A stretch of 64,000 nucleotides of DNA from Effrenium voratum (lineage: Eukaryota; Sar; Dinophyceae; Suessiales; Symbiodiniaceae), in the NCBI GenBank assembly GCA_963377175.1, contig CAUJNA010003794.1:1137167-1201166 (forward strand), given 5' to 3'. The notes under the pieces are model-generated. The model searched no databases, was not told the DNA's origin, and saw nothing but the letters and a program-made list of their open reading frames with translations. How positions within the stretch are numbered: position 1 is the stretch's first letter; each line of letters starts with the position of its first letter. Position numbers and translations under genes: made by a program. Below are positions 30,264-40,410 of this stretch, one piece after another.

Positions 30264-30775
30264 TTTGGGTTTACCACTAAAGTTGCCCAAGCACAACAAG
30301 TCCTTCAAGTCCAGGAACTCAAGAAGTGAGGGTGAGTTCCATGTTAGTTCTGGACAAGTTACCATTCAGCCGGAAATCAGGACGAGTCCAAGGGACCCGC
30401 ATCTGTGGTCAGTTCTTCCCCCGAACCGGTGAGCTCGCCACGTACTGGCCCCATGTTGCCACTGTCAAAAGTCACCCCCGTTACAATGGAAGGTAAAGAA
30501 TCAACCCCAGCTTCCGACTTTGACAACCCCCAGACAATGTCGAAATGGGCCTGTCTTTCTTGAGGCTACCCTTTTTGGTGGCTTTGCTTCTTCTGGGAAA
30601 CCAAAAGGAAACCAATCAATTGTTTGGGGTCCGGTTCCCAAAAAGGGGACAAACCCAAATACTCAAACCCTTTTTGGTTGGTTTAACAGGGAAACCAAAA
30701 GGAAAACAAAGAAATGTTTTGGGGTCCGGTTCCCATAAAAAGGGGACAGACCCAAATAATGATCCCAGTAAAATT
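30264..30775. repeat. Family M trace and doubled family I block
   Basis: 30303-30328 is M (AAGTCCAGGAACTCAAGAAG). 30568-30760 holds two tandem family I units, each ending GGGGTCCGGTTCCCA(T)AAAA(A)GGGGACA(A/G)ACCCAAAT. Confidence 0.7.
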
Positions 30776-30868
30776 ATAGGTCCTCCAGTAGAGAGGTTGG
30801 AATAAGGGAATAAGGGAACCCTCCCCCCGAAAAAGAAACGGTAAAAGGGCACCTAGCTGGGGGACCTT
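30776..30868. repeat. Family B element with central deletion
   Basis: TAGGTCCTCCAGTAGAGAGG, GGAATAAGGGAATAAGGGAA, CACCTAGCTGGGGGACCTTA; the GTACC...TCTATTTTAGTAG centre is lost. Confidence 0.85.
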
Positions 30869-30911
30869 ACTGGACTGACCATTTGCTAAAAGTGATTGAT
30901 TTGTAAGCGAA

Positions 30912-31036
30912 ATGGACAAGCGCCCCTCCCGGATGCTTTTTGGGGCCGCGGCTGCGGCCTTTGTCGCAGCTGCTGCTCCGGCGCCTGACCAAAGGCAAGC
31001 AAAAAGAGGCCACCGCTGGACGGTGAAAAACCTGAG
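30912..31036 (+). CDS. Possible first exon with signal-peptide-like N-terminus
   Basis: MDKRPSRMLFGAAAAAFVAA is a basic start followed by an Ala-rich hydrophobic segment and AAPAP, resembling a secretory or organelle-targeting peptide. The frame continues DQRQAKRGHRWTVKNL and then meets the family A copy at 31037. Caution: the ATG context (AAGCGAAATGG) resembles family D sequence, so the start may be accidental. Confidence 0.3.
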
Positions 31037-31139
31037 TACCTGGAGTCTCCTCCTGACTAATAGAGAAAATGGTTGGTCATTACCCCAAAACAATGGTTGG
31101 TCATGGAGCTATTTTTAAAGGGTCATGGAGACTCCAGGT
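31037..31139. repeat. Family A element
   Basis: TACCTGGAGTCTCCTCCTGA and GGGTCATGGAGACTCCAGGT; the two centre strings GGTTGGTCAT are duplicated. Confidence 0.9.
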
Positions 31140-31500
31140 CACTAGAGGTAGACTGTTGCAATGGAATTGTAAGACAAGAGGGGGAGAAGGACATACCAGT
31201 GACATACCCGAATCCTCCAAACAAATCTAGCTACAAAATGGGTTGCAGCCACCCAAAATCATGGTTGGTGAATTGAATCCTCAAAATTCCAACTAACAAA
31301 AAATTGGATTGTAGCAACCCAGAATTATGGCAGGGGTGAATCCCAACTTGTACTTCTGGGTTCCAGGCTGTTCCAGGTATGCCTTTGAGCATTGCCAGCG
31401 ACTTAAGCTGAGCCAATGGGTTTCTTTAGCTCCGAGAAGGGTATCGTTGACGAGGACAGGAGGACCAACAAAGCGAGACCCAAGGCGCACAAGTCAACAC
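31140..31500. other. Intergenic
   Basis: Two partly similar ~60-bp segments (31236-31275 and 31295-31335: AAATGGGTTGCAGCCACCCA / AAATTGGATTGTAGCAACCC) form a diverged direct repeat. No gene. Confidence 0.4.
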
Positions 31501-31800
31501 CCGGAGTCTCCATGACCCATGGAGAAAATGGTTGATCATTACCCTAATGGGGTCATGGACCAGTTTTTGATTCGGGTCATGGAGACTCCAGGCAGAGATC
31601 GGATTGATCTGGAGATCCAGCCCAAGTGAGTCATAACAAAAACCTCAGCAGTGGTGACCCCAAAGCCAAGGAGGACAGGCCTACGTAGGTGTGCTTCTAG
31701 GGCAAATCGATGGCCCTGGTAGATTCGATGAAACCACCATGTAAACCAGGAATCGCCCTCCATTTTCCCACCAAAGCAACCAAGACGGACACATCCATGC
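31501..31800. repeat. Family A then family E
   Basis: 31501-31592 is A (CCGGAGTCTCCATGACCC ... GGGTCATGGAGACTCCAGG). 31684-31800 is E (TAGGTGTGCTTCTAGGGCAA, GATGGCCCTGGTAGATTCG, ACCAGGAATCGCCCTCC, AAGACGGACACATCC). Confidence 0.88.
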
Positions 31801-32865
31801 GCACCGATTTTGTTATGCTTGGGAGTGTCCCTAAGCTCTGACTCGAATCGGCTTTGAGCAAGTGGATCGAGACGTGGTGGATGAACTTTCGACCCCGGAG
31901 ATTCGAGAGAAACCAACATCTCGTTGTTGGTTCACACCAAAAACGGGGACCCAACTTGGTTGACGTTGAAAGGGGAGCAAACATTCTGAAATGTTAGCGG
32001 TTAGGTGGTTGGATTTCAACCACTAACCCACAGTAAGCAAAAATGGGAAACATGGTTCCCAACAACAACCATGCCAAACACCCCCCTCCCAAACACACTT
32101 TATTGGGAAAGACTCAAGTAGACCATTTGTTGGAGGTGTGCTTGGGGGGTCCTAGACGTTTCACGATTGATGCTTCCGACGTGTAAGCGGTGCTTGCATT
32201 AAGCATGCTTGGCTCTCCTTGCTATTTGCGGCCAAAGATGGATTGAGTCCTCCGCAGTTTACCAAGTGCCACACGCATTCTGTTGGCGAAAACATCCTCT
32301 TGACCGATTCACCAACCAGCTTGGCTCCCCAGGCATTTATTAAAATACATGATGCTCTTGTTTGTTTCCTGTTATGATTCTACGTGTATGATAGACACAC
32401 ACACACACACACATGCGGTTGTGTGTGTCACCCTGATTTGCTTCTAGTTTTGCAACCTGCTTGGCAGTTTGACTTCGTTGCATGTTTGAGTCCGAAGAAA
32501 AGTGTGGTTTTATAGGGGCCTGGAACCCGGAGCGCGGGCAGACCTCAAAGCTTTCTGGAAGAATTGTCCAAAACGGAGACATGGGTGCATCGCTTTTTGG
32601 GAAACGGACCCATGCATTTCGGTTCTTGGTCTCCCGGCAAAAAGATACCAAAAGGGAGACTCCTCCAACAAACACAAATCATATTTCATTTGTATTATCC
32701 CGAACATTACCCCAAAGCTGGTCTGCTCATCTGGTGGCACAGGCTTAGCTTGATTGGCCAACGCGTATCCTTCAAGGAGCCCTGATTTATGTTGGCACCA
32801 GATTCATAGAGCCTGGTTGACAAGGGGGTCTCCAACAAGCTGGTGGAAATCCACCATTGCGGCCA
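31801..32865. other. Intergenic with CA microsatellite
   Basis: 31995-32030 has GGTGGTTGGATTTCAACCACTAACC, a hairpin shared with 52996-53030. 32394-32414 is (CA)n. No gene supported; several overlapping frames near 32480-32760 have no motifs. Confidence 0.45.
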
Positions 32866-33114
32866 GGATGGACGAATCCTCACGAAGAAACCCTGCTTTC
32901 CGATGATTGCCCTGTACCAACACACCATATGGTTTCAACAATGTGTTTTTAAATGGCGCGAAAATGGATTTCGCAACCATCCACAGAAGGATGGGGTGTA
33001 CTCCGATCCATTTATCACACCTTCTTGGAGTCTCCACGTCCCTTAAACAATGTGGTCATTACCATAAATAATTGGGTCATGGACCCATTTTTAAAGGGTC
33101 ATGGAGACTCCAGG
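32866..33114. repeat. Diverged family C and family A
   Basis: 32866-32987 keeps GGATGGACGAATCCTC and GCGAAAATGGATTTCGCAAC-CATCCACAG. 33021-33114 is A (CTTGGAGTCTCCACGTCCC ... GGTCATGGAGACTCCAGGT). Confidence 0.8.
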
Positions 33115-33143
33115 TTGTGCTTTGGCGACCCTTTTTTTTGCAG

Positions 33144-33213
33144 TCCGCCTCGCGGCTCGCTTCCCGGCTGGCCTTGGCAACACCAACCAAGGCCTCCGAA
33201 GGGTCGAAACTGT
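33144..33213 (+). CDS. Predicted exon after a strong acceptor
   Basis: CGACCCTTTTTTTTGCAG is a textbook acceptor. The following GC-rich 70 nt can read SASRLASRLALATPTKASEG and SKL to a TGA at 33211, which would make it a terminal exon. Another frame (PPRGSLPGW...) is also open, so the frame is unsettled. Confidence 0.28.
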
Positions 33214-33255
33214 GAACCTGATTGGATAATTTCGGATTGTAGGCGACCAACTCAG

Positions 33256-33373
33256 CTAGGTCCTCCAGATTTGAGAGGTTAGAATAAGGCTACAAACTTT
33301 TTGCTCTGTCGTCTATTTTAGTAGGGGAACCCTCCCAAAAAAAAAGGTGAGAAAGGGCACTACTGGGGGACAT
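33256..33373. repeat. Family B element
   Basis: CTAGGTCCTCCAGATTTGAG, GTCTATTTTAGTAGGGGAAC, CACTACTGGGGGACATAGG. Confidence 0.92.
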
Positions 33374-33865
33374 AGGCTATTTGCCTTTGGGCTTTCAAGG
33401 GTGCCAAGCCCTTGGTTACCTGCGGATGGTCGCGCAATCCATTGCGCACGAAATGCAGCCACGGTTGCAACCATTGGTTGGTTGGTAAATGCCCAACTAA
33501 TGAGCTAATGCTGACGACCGAGCGCTTTTATGAGCGGAGTGTACGCCTCGCGATGCGTGAGCATCTTTGATTTTCACCCCAGAGCAGCATCTCATTATTG
33601 GCAGGAAGCACGGCACTAGGCTCCAAAGCTGATCTTGCACCTTGCCCTTCGTCGGGAAACACGAACATCATGTCTCGTCCCACAGAACAATGATAAGCAT
33701 GTCTCATCCCAACCGTTTCGCGGATATTGCACTGGACAAGGTAGAATACTCCACCTCAGCAATGGCGTGGCCAGAACACACATCTCACACGGCTTCGGTT
33801 TTCCTTTTGGCCCTTTAAAACCACACAAGACAGGTATCCTAAAAACAAATGGACCCAGCTATGAT
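33374..33865. other. Intergenic
   Basis: 33440-33490 has a trace of family C (GCGCACGAAATGCAGCCACG). 33785-33855 has a family I trace (GGCCCTTTAAAACCACACAAG). No gene. Confidence 0.4.
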
Positions 33866-34098
33866 TAGGGTAATGACCAACCATTTTTCAAGGGTCAGAA
33901 GGAGACTCTAAGTACTTTGACGAGCCACACCCAACATGTCATCCACCTGGAGTCTCCATGACCCTTTAAAAATGGGTTCACTACCCAGGGATTATGACCC
34001 CTTTTTCCAGGCGTCAGAAGGAGACTCTAGCATAGGTGTCTTTTTGGTTGCTTTGCTCGGAAAATGGATGGCGACTCTAGGGGTCAGAAGGAGACTCT
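33866..34098. repeat. Cluster of one whole and partial family A copies
   Basis: 33866-33912 right half (GGGTAATGACCAACCATTTT, AGGGTCAGAAGGAGACTCTA); 33945-34030 full copy; 34033-34070 E terminus; 34078-34098 an orphan GGGGTCAGAAGGAGACTCTA end. Repeated insertion or local duplication. Confidence 0.8.
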
Positions 34099-34821
34099 AG
34101 GAACACAGACTTGCGAACGCTCCACTGAGCCAGTGGCGTCTCGCCGCGTGCTCAGCACGCTGGCTTCCATTGATCCAGCCTCGAGGCGTCCATTTTTTGG
34201 CGCCCAAGTGCTTTCCCTTTGTTCAAGACAGTCCTAAATGCGTCTGCCTAGGGACAGCCCACCAGTGGTTCCAAACAAGACTCTTACTCTCAATCGATGA
34301 TTCTTCAGTTTCGGACTCGTGGATTTGACGATTTGAGCTCACGTCCGATGGAGTGGATTGGCCAAAAGAAGCCGAGCTTTTGGATAGAAACTTCTAGGGG
34401 CCAAACAAAAAGGCCCTCCTTTTGGGGTAGAAGGTCCTGAGCCTTCGGAACGGCGCCAAACAATGTTCAAAGTGTTTGTTTGCCACTAAACTAATCCAGA
34501 CCCCGAAAAGTGATTAGATGACTTCGCTCTCACGGAACATCACTTTCCGCTACAGAACCCCTCGGTCGTGACCAAAACTGAAGTTCCTTTTCGAAACTCA
34601 GGAAGCGAGTGGCCTCATTTTCCCGTGGCACCGCGTGGAGAAGACCACCTTCTCGGGATCTTCCGGGTCCATGTCGCATGGCTACTCCTTCGAGCCGAAA
34701 ATTCGCCTGGAGGGCACCTGAAAGAGAAGTTTCCTCTTGCGGAAAGCCCCTGGCGTCATGTTAGGCGTGGGGGTACTTGAAGGGGCGATCGAGTAGGAAG
34801 TGGTTAGGAAGCGTCAGGGGA
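34099..34821. other. GC-richer island then intergenic
   Basis: 34120-34195 is GC-rich; on the - strand WINGSQRAEHAARRHWLSGA is open, but boundaries are unclear. 34430-34800 contains a + frame of 70 codons without motifs. Confidence 0.3.
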
Positions 34822-34954
34822 GATCGATTCGGCACGTCAGGTAAGTGGGTAGTAACCCTGCTTATAATCCACTGAGCGGATACTTATTTCAGCATGGCTT
34901 TTGTGGGATATCTCACCATCTTTAAGACCCACTTACCTGACGTACCGAATCGAT
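34822..34954. repeat. Family O palindromic element with long arms
   Basis: GATCGATTCGGCACGTCAGG-TAAGTGGGT and ACCCACTTACCTGACGTACC-GAATCGATC pair over about 29 bp with one or two mismatches around a 75-bp centre. Related arms occur at 23362-23386 and 50450-50560. Confidence 0.88.
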
Positions 34955-35206
34955 CACCCCTTTAAATAGAGGAACATGAGACCCCGCTGTTCGCATCATT
35001 TCAATGGGAAACGAACAAAAGAGAAACCAACTCTTCCGGTTGTCCCGAATGAGTGCCAAACAGCTGCCAACTCTTGGTAGGTCGAAAGTGCGAGGTGTGG
35101 GTGAGTCTTTTTGGAGTTGGTAATTACCGCTTTTTTGTGGTTTGAAAGGGAACAAGCGGAAGAACTATCCTTTTTGGGGGTCCGATCCTGAAAAATGAAG
35201 AGATAC

Positions 35207-35273
35207 CCTTGCGTCTCCGGCATCTAAGGCGCAGGGCAATGGCGGCACGCGCCGCGCGATGCAGGCGAATGGT
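35207..35273 (-). CDS. Predicted exon, basic helix
   Basis: Acceptor CATTGCCTCTCCCTCAG and donor GTATCT enclose 67 nt (22 codons + 1) reading TIRLHRAARAAIALRLRCRR-RK. The periodic Arg/Leu/Ala pattern suggests an amphipathic, possibly IQ-like helix. No homologue recognised. Confidence 0.38.
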
Positions 35274-36075
35274 CTGAGGGAGAGGCAATGTCCGGGGAGG
35301 GGCCCGGGGTTCTACTTTTTGACTACCCCACAATAGACTTCAACCCAGAATTGGTTCATTCCCCCAAGAAGGACAACTGTTACGCCTATCTTGGCTGGTC
35401 AGAAAGTGGATCCAGAGGGCAGTTTCCCTCACTGTTGATTGGCCAAATGCTACGCTTGTTGTTCTGTCCGTTTTCTGATCCCCTGCTCAAAGTGAATAAC
35501 TGTTCGTGGGTTAAATGGAAACCCAACCACTAAACCCTAGGAACCTTAATGCCTAAGGGGATGGGAACCGCCAAGTGTTTACCACTAATCAAAAAAGTGC
35601 CCAGAAAACTGGGAAGTAAGTTAGCGTTCCCGAACATTGGGACTCCAAACGAAGCCCCTGAATATTGTTGTGGAGCTATTTGTGGAGTTGTCTAAAACGG
35701 CAATGAAGAGAAAACACCATAGAGAACCAAAGAGATCCACGCAGAAAGCCAACAAATGCCATCTGCAGGCAATGCATTCAACATAGTGTCGACGTTGGAC
35801 TTATGCGGACCGTACTGAGTTAATGGGTGGAAATAACATGATTTTAGGATAACGCCACGGAATAGTATGGTACTCCGGACGATTCAGAAGTGAGAATGAG
35901 CTTGTTGCCCCAGTGACCTTTGAATTCAAACAAAAAACAAATTCAACAGAGGAACCCACTGAGCAACTACTCCCGCACCATTGCGGGGGTGCTTGTTTCT
36001 CCTCCTTTAAACATTCCCGAAAGGAATCCCTCATGGCGAAGGGGAACCCAACGGATTACAAGTGATAGCTTCTGC
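35274..36075. repeat. Intergenic with family D block
   Basis: 35462-35560: CTGTCCGTTTTCTGATCCCC, GGTTAAATGGAAACCCAACC, ACTAAACCC. The rest shows no gene. Confidence 0.5.
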
Positions 36076-36256
36076 GCCAGTCAGGGTAAAGAGGCCAAGA
36101 CCTCCTTCCTCGCTCGTGGCTTGCCCGCGTCCCTCCTGTGGCTTCGTCATTAGAGCAGCGCATCGGCACGAGCGCCATGGCGAAGAGCGGTTGCTGCTGT
36201 TGCGTGGCGATGACGGGGCCGTGGCGGGCCGTGGCGGGCCGTGGCGGAGCTCAACG
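36076..36256. other. GC-rich island with triple GGCCGTGGCG repeat
   Basis: 36217-36247 is three tandem copies of GGCCGTGGC(GG). On the - strand the frame GPVIATQQQQPLFAMALVPM is open; on the + strand AKTSFLARGLPASLLWLRH is open. I cannot decide which, if either, is coding. Confidence 0.35.
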
Positions 36257-36373
36257 TTGCACATGACAACTTTGGCTTAAGTGCCGCCGCATCTGTCAGC
36301 CAATTGGAGCCTTTGACTGAGCTCGATGTACAAGAGGCCGGAAAGCCGCGCCTCTGGCTCGGACATCACCTTT

Positions 36374-36844
36374 ACCTATAGTCTCCTTCTGACCCCTAGA
36401 AAAAGGGGTCATAACGCCTTAATTTTGGGTAATGACCCCATTGTAAAAAGGTCATGCAAACTCCAGGTACCAACTGGTGCAAAGTGGATGTCTTTTTTTG
36501 TGCAGAGGAAGTGCCCTGTTTGAGTCATGCACCCCAAAAAAACAGACCCACCAAGCTTGGTATCTGCCGGAAACCGACACCGACGTGCCCAAAACAACGA
36601 GAACATGACCCTTATCAAAAATCAGGTCCATGACCAACCATTGTTTCGGGTAATGACCAACCATTTTTCAAGGGTCAGAAGGAGACTGTAGGTAGTCGGA
36701 CGTGGTTGGTTCGCCCAGTTGGTTCGCTCATTAAAACCGACACCGATGTGCCCCAAAAAAACGAGAACCTCAATTCTCCATGACCCTCATTATTTCGGGT
36801 AGTGACCAACCATCTTCTCCAAGGGTCGGAAGGAGACTCTAGGT
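36374..36844. repeat. Three family A copies in close succession
   Basis: 36374-36469 full; 36604-36694 (TCCATGACCAACCATTG, GTCAGAAGGAGACTGTAGG); 36776-36844 (CTCCATGACCCTCATTATTT, GTCGGAAGGAGACTCTAGGT). The last two share the upstream AAACCGACACCGA(C/T)GTGCCC, so they are copies of one segment. Confidence 0.85.
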
Positions 36845-36961
36845 ACCCATAATAAAAGGAATTCACCAACCATAATTTCAGGTTTCTGTAACCCATGTTT
36901 AAGGGGTATTTTGAGGGTTCAGGAACACCAAAACGTCCCCCGCAGCAAGAAACAAACGCAC

Positions 36962-37047
36962 GAACGGGGCCGCCCGGGCCATGAGGTGCTCCTGTTGAAG
37001 CTCTGCTAGGAGCTGCGCCTGCGGATCGATGAAACTCGCGAATCGGT
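36962..37047 (-). CDS. Predicted exon, unknown protein
   Basis: Acceptor ACACTTGCAG and donor GTGCGT enclose 86 nt (2 + 28 codons) reading RFASFIDPQAQLLAELQQEH and LMARAAPF. Leu/Gln/Ala/Glu-rich, likely helical. The island is GC-rich and repeat-free. It could belong to the same - strand gene as 35207-35273, with the A copies in the introns. Confidence 0.42.
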
Positions 37048-37134
37048 CTGCAAGTGTTACTATATTCCATTTGGATTCAAAACGAGCTGGGGCCTTCAAA
37101 CTGACAAGAACCTATGGACTGAGCAGTTCAAAAC

Positions 37135-37535
37135 TGGGCTATCCTCAGATCCGCCGCTAAAAGATGCTAAAAGTCTTTAACTTTTAGTGGGTTGCATGGA
37201 TATCCCCACTAAACACTCCAAAACTAAAAGGCTAAGGGGATGGCTGGGAGCTTGCTACCTGGAGTCTCCATGACACAAGCTGGCATCTCGTCATGTTTCT
37301 CGAAATCGGGCCAAAAGAAGATGGTTATTCCCCTTATTCCCTTTCAACCCATCTCCTTCTGGCCCGAATCAAAAATAGGTCCGTGACCAAATATTATTTA
37401 GGGGAATGACAAACCAATTTTCAAGGGGCATGAAGACTCTAGGTATATTACTTGGGGATATCAGTTTGTGAATAAATCCTAAATCATGGGTCATGAGTCA
37501 TGAACCTAGTTTTAAAGCGTCATGGAGACTCCAGG
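37135..37535. repeat. Family D plus several family A pieces
   Basis: 37135-37256 D (GGGCTATCCTCAGATCCGCC, a TTAACTTTTAGTGGGTTG hairpin, GGCTGGGAGC), 37258 A arm with the same ATGACACAAGCTGGCATCTC tail as 15571, 37360-37443 A half, 37490-37535 A half. Confidence 0.8.
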
Positions 37536-37705
37536 TATATGTCCAAAAGCTGAATGCAGCATCAGATCCCCAAGTACAGGAGCGTGTTCGTGGTGAGCTT
37601 GCCTTACAAATAATTCGCCAGCTCTACGCGTGGGTACAAGGGTTCAACCCCGAGGACTTTGTTGTATGCGGGGAAGAATGTTCAACTCCAAACCTAGGAT
37701 GTAAA

Positions 37706-37815
37706 TACTGTGGATACCACCTGAGAAACCTTAGAACGATGATCCCCCTGTAAATACCAACAAACAATATCATGGTTTCCCATACTTGGTGCAGGAGTTC
37801 GTCCATCCACAGTAT
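37706..37815. repeat. Family C element
   Basis: TACTGTGGATACCACCTGAG, TCCCCCTGTAAATACCAACA, GTTCGTCCATCCACAGTA. Confidence 0.9.
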
Positions 37816-38399
37816 GTCATCATTGTCCGCCAAAATGTCCCAAATGTCACCAATCGTTGACCCAGTATGATGGTCATGGCGCCCTTAATCCTATCGTTGT
37901 AGTCCTTGTTGTCGCCATTGAACCTCCATCTTAGTGGCATCTCGGTCTAGCCAATGCCATGTCATATGCCTACAATAGACGGGTATGTGTGTGTGTGCGG
38001 CTATGTTTGAGGGTTCCCCTTTTTGGTGGGCAAATTATTTTTCATCATACAATTTATCATGATGTCTTTGATTTTTTTGAGTGTGTGTTTTTGAGGGTAC
38101 CCCTTTTCGTTTGGCTTTAAGAGGAAACTACAAGGACAACCCACCTTTATTTTTGTTGAGGGGGGGTCCAAAAAAACCTCTTGGCCGCCCCAAAAGGCGC
38201 TCGCTTGAGAACCATGGCGCTTCAGGAGAGCCAGAAACAGCCTGGTGACTACTGGCCCTAAGGAAAGTTAGACCTAATAGTACGCAGAAAGGAAAGATAA
38301 AACAGCATAAAGAGATGGAAATGTATTCGGTGAGCACAACGGAATAATAAACACAATAGGTCAAAGAAAAGGAACCAATATGTCATTTCTATTGAATAT
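37816..38399. repeat. Intergenic with two family I blocks
   Basis: 37985-38040 (GTGTGTGTGCGGC, GAGGGTTCCCCTTTTTGGTG) and 38085-38170 (GAGGGTACCCCTTTTCG, TTAAGAGGAAAC). No gene. Confidence 0.55.
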
Positions 38400-38640
38400 C
38401 CTGTACAAACCGGGCCGCGGGTTTCTGGCGCCTGTTGGCGCCTGGTGGCTGCCGGCTCTCTGGGCACCTGCCTGGGTGTTTGAGGCGCCCGGTTATCTCC
38501 TGGCGTTTTGGTCGCCAGGTGGCCGGTGGTTTTGGCGCCCGCTCCGGGGGGAGGGCCGCTTCGGTGTTTTTGCGGTGAGGGCGGTGTTGCCAGCGCCTCG
38601 CGGGCCGCGCGTTTTTCGGAAATACAAAGTGCTGAAGGAA
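38400..38640 (-). CDS. Possible Pro/Thr-rich exon (GGCGCC-rich)
   Basis: After a CTGAGTTTCCTTCAG acceptor (- strand) a frame includes EKRAAREALATPPSPQKHRS and a Pro/Thr/Gln/Ala-rich run. The DNA has many TGGCGCC motifs. A second frame is equally open, so this may be low-complexity DNA and not an exon. Confidence 0.22.
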
Positions 38641-38663
38641 ACTCAGGTAGACAGAAGGAAGGA

Positions 38664-38792
38664 CTAAGAGAAAGAAAGGGAAGGGAAGGGAAGGGAAGGG
38701 GAGAGAAGGAAACAGAAGGGAAGAAACGAAAGCAAAGGAAGCAGGGAGAAAGGCCGGAAGGAAGGGAAGGGAGCAATAGAAGGACGGAAGAG
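38664..38792 (+). repeat. Purine tract (GGGAA)n
   Basis: Almost pure A/G on the + strand with four or more GGGAA units. On the - strand it could act as a long polypyrimidine tract ahead of the exon candidate at 38400-38640. Confidence 0.9.
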
Positions 38793-39291
38793 CAAGGAGC
38801 AGGGGAGTAAGGGAGTAGGGCGGGTTGGTTAACCAACGTGCAATCTGAGAGCAAACTGCAGTGTACATCCCGTGTGCAATGTGTGGCAGTCATGGACAAA
38901 TTAGACTGACGAACGCTGCTCTGAGAAGGTCACGCGAAAGACTGCTGGAAAGCGCATGCGGAGGCTGAAGCAGAAAACAAAGGACTGTCTGCACATGCGC
39001 GCTCTGTGGTTCATTTTTTTTTTTACTAGACACTGATTATCCCGAAAGCCTACTGCATCAACGTGGCTGTCGACGCAAGCCCAGCGCTGTGCAAAGCAGA
39101 GCTGTGCAGAGCAGAGCCGCGCACAGCAAAGCTGTTCACTGAGTCGCCAAACTGCTTGGTTGCCACCAAACTCGGTCCCCAAAAAGTTATTTGAAGTCCA
39201 GGAACTCCGATAAAAAAAATGCATTAAAAACAAAGCTCTTCCGCGAGGCAGGCGCCATCTCGATCGATCCTCTGACCCCCATGGCGATACC
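38793..39291. other. Intergenic
   Basis: 39085-39130 has imperfect GCAGAGC(T/C)GTGCAGAGCAGAGC repeats. No gene recognised. Confidence 0.4.
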
Positions 39292-39423
39292 ATGACGACC
39301 CCGCCTCGCGGAGGTGCGCCGGAGCCTGCCGAAGGAGTCCCAGCGACCGGTTTCAAGGTGGTGAACATCTGTGGAGTCACCAACCCGTTGGATGTGAAAA
39401 AAAGAGGCGTGAAAAACTACTAA
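39292..39423 (+). CDS. Small ORF or first exon, unknown function
   Basis: 43 codons, MTTPPRGGAPEPAEGVPATG then FKVVNICGVTNPLDVKKRG. An AAG/GTGGTG at 39356 could be a donor, making only the first 22 codons coding. GC-rich island outside repeat families. Unknown. Confidence 0.28.
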   Translation: MTTPPRGGAPEPAEGVPATGFKVVNICGVTNPLDVKKRGVKNY

Positions 39424-40061
39424 ACATAGTTTGTTTTTCATTTTTTAGAGGATCGAGTTCTAAAAAACTACAAAAAACAAGCTACAGGGGCAAGCACCGG
39501 TGAAATATCCACGCAACAGCCACAACTCCGAACTGTTTGGCTAAAACTGTAAACTCGCTGGTTAGGTAAGGAATGAGTTGGACCCCCCCCCCCCTCCTGA
39601 ACCATAACCAGGGATCCTTTCAGAGAAGGGAACGAGATCGAACGGCGGGGGTTTGAAAGGAACGCTTACTGTATTTGCTAGTTCTCAGCGTATGAGTTGG
39701 AATAGCCCCCGAACTGAACTATTCAACTCGTTCCTAGGGGATCCCCTTCGGGTCATGCAAAACAACCCTCAATCGATGCTCTGAGAATCAGCATGCACTG
39801 TGGAGAATAGCTTCAACCAATCTTGGCCATCGTTCATCCAAGCCTGGGGTTTAACATATTTACTAGTATTTAGCCAGGGGCAAACATGGCAAATATTATT
39901 GAACTTTGCGGTGCCCAACAAAAAAATGAATAGTTCCGGTGGGTGTCTTGAAGAAGGGGTAGCCAAAAGCTGGTTCTTTCCCTTTCGTTTCCCTTTAAAT
40001 CCACTGCACCAAGGGCAATTCACCCATATGTGAACTCGATCTGGTTGCACATCATTACCAA
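39424..40061. other. Intergenic
   Basis: A C run at 39582-39594; 39965-40025 has a family I-like trace. No gene supported. Confidence 0.4.
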
Positions 40062-40180
40062 CTAGGTCCTCCAGTAGAGAGGTTAGAACAAGGGTACCCT
40101 TTTTCTTCTCTCGTCTATTTTAGTAGGGGGGCCTCCCCCCAAAATTCCTTGGTGAGAAAGGGCACTACTGGGTGACCTAG
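40062..40180. repeat. Family B element
   Basis: CTAGGTCCTCCAGTAGAGAG, CGTCTATTTTAGTAGGGGGG, GCACTACTGGGTGACCTAG. Confidence 0.93.
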
Positions 40181-40225
40181 TAGTTGCACATCACCCAAAT
40201 CCCATTTGCCCGCAAGAAAGGACTC

Positions 40226-40355
40226 ACCCACACCCCCCCCCCTCCCCAATCCACCCGCCCCCACCCCCCACCCACCCGCCCAGCCCCCCAAGAAAGGAAT
40301 CCCCACCCCCCTCCCCCCCCCAACCCAAACCCACACCCCCCACCCACCCCCGCAC
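40226..40355 (+). repeat. C-rich low-complexity tract
   Basis: Runs of C broken by A, such as CACACCCCCCCCCCTCC and CACCCCCCACCCACC. G-rich on the - strand directly after a predicted donor. Confidence 0.9.
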
Positions 40356-40410
40356 CAGCCGAACCTCGAAGGCGTCCTCCAAGTCCCGCCGCTCCCGCGC
40401 GAGACCCGGC
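40356..40410 (-). CDS. Predicted exon, charged helix
   Basis: Acceptor ATCGAGCTGCCCAG and donor GTGCGGGG enclose 55 nt (1 + 18 codons) reading PGLARERRDLEDAFEVRL, a strongly charged, coiled-coil-like segment. Unknown protein. Confidence 0.38.

Noticed and set aside
38258..38899. 213-codon frame on the - strand
   Set aside because: Half of it is a Ser/Leu/Pro/Phe run read from the purine (GGGAA) tract; only the GGCGCC-rich part was kept as a weak exon candidate.
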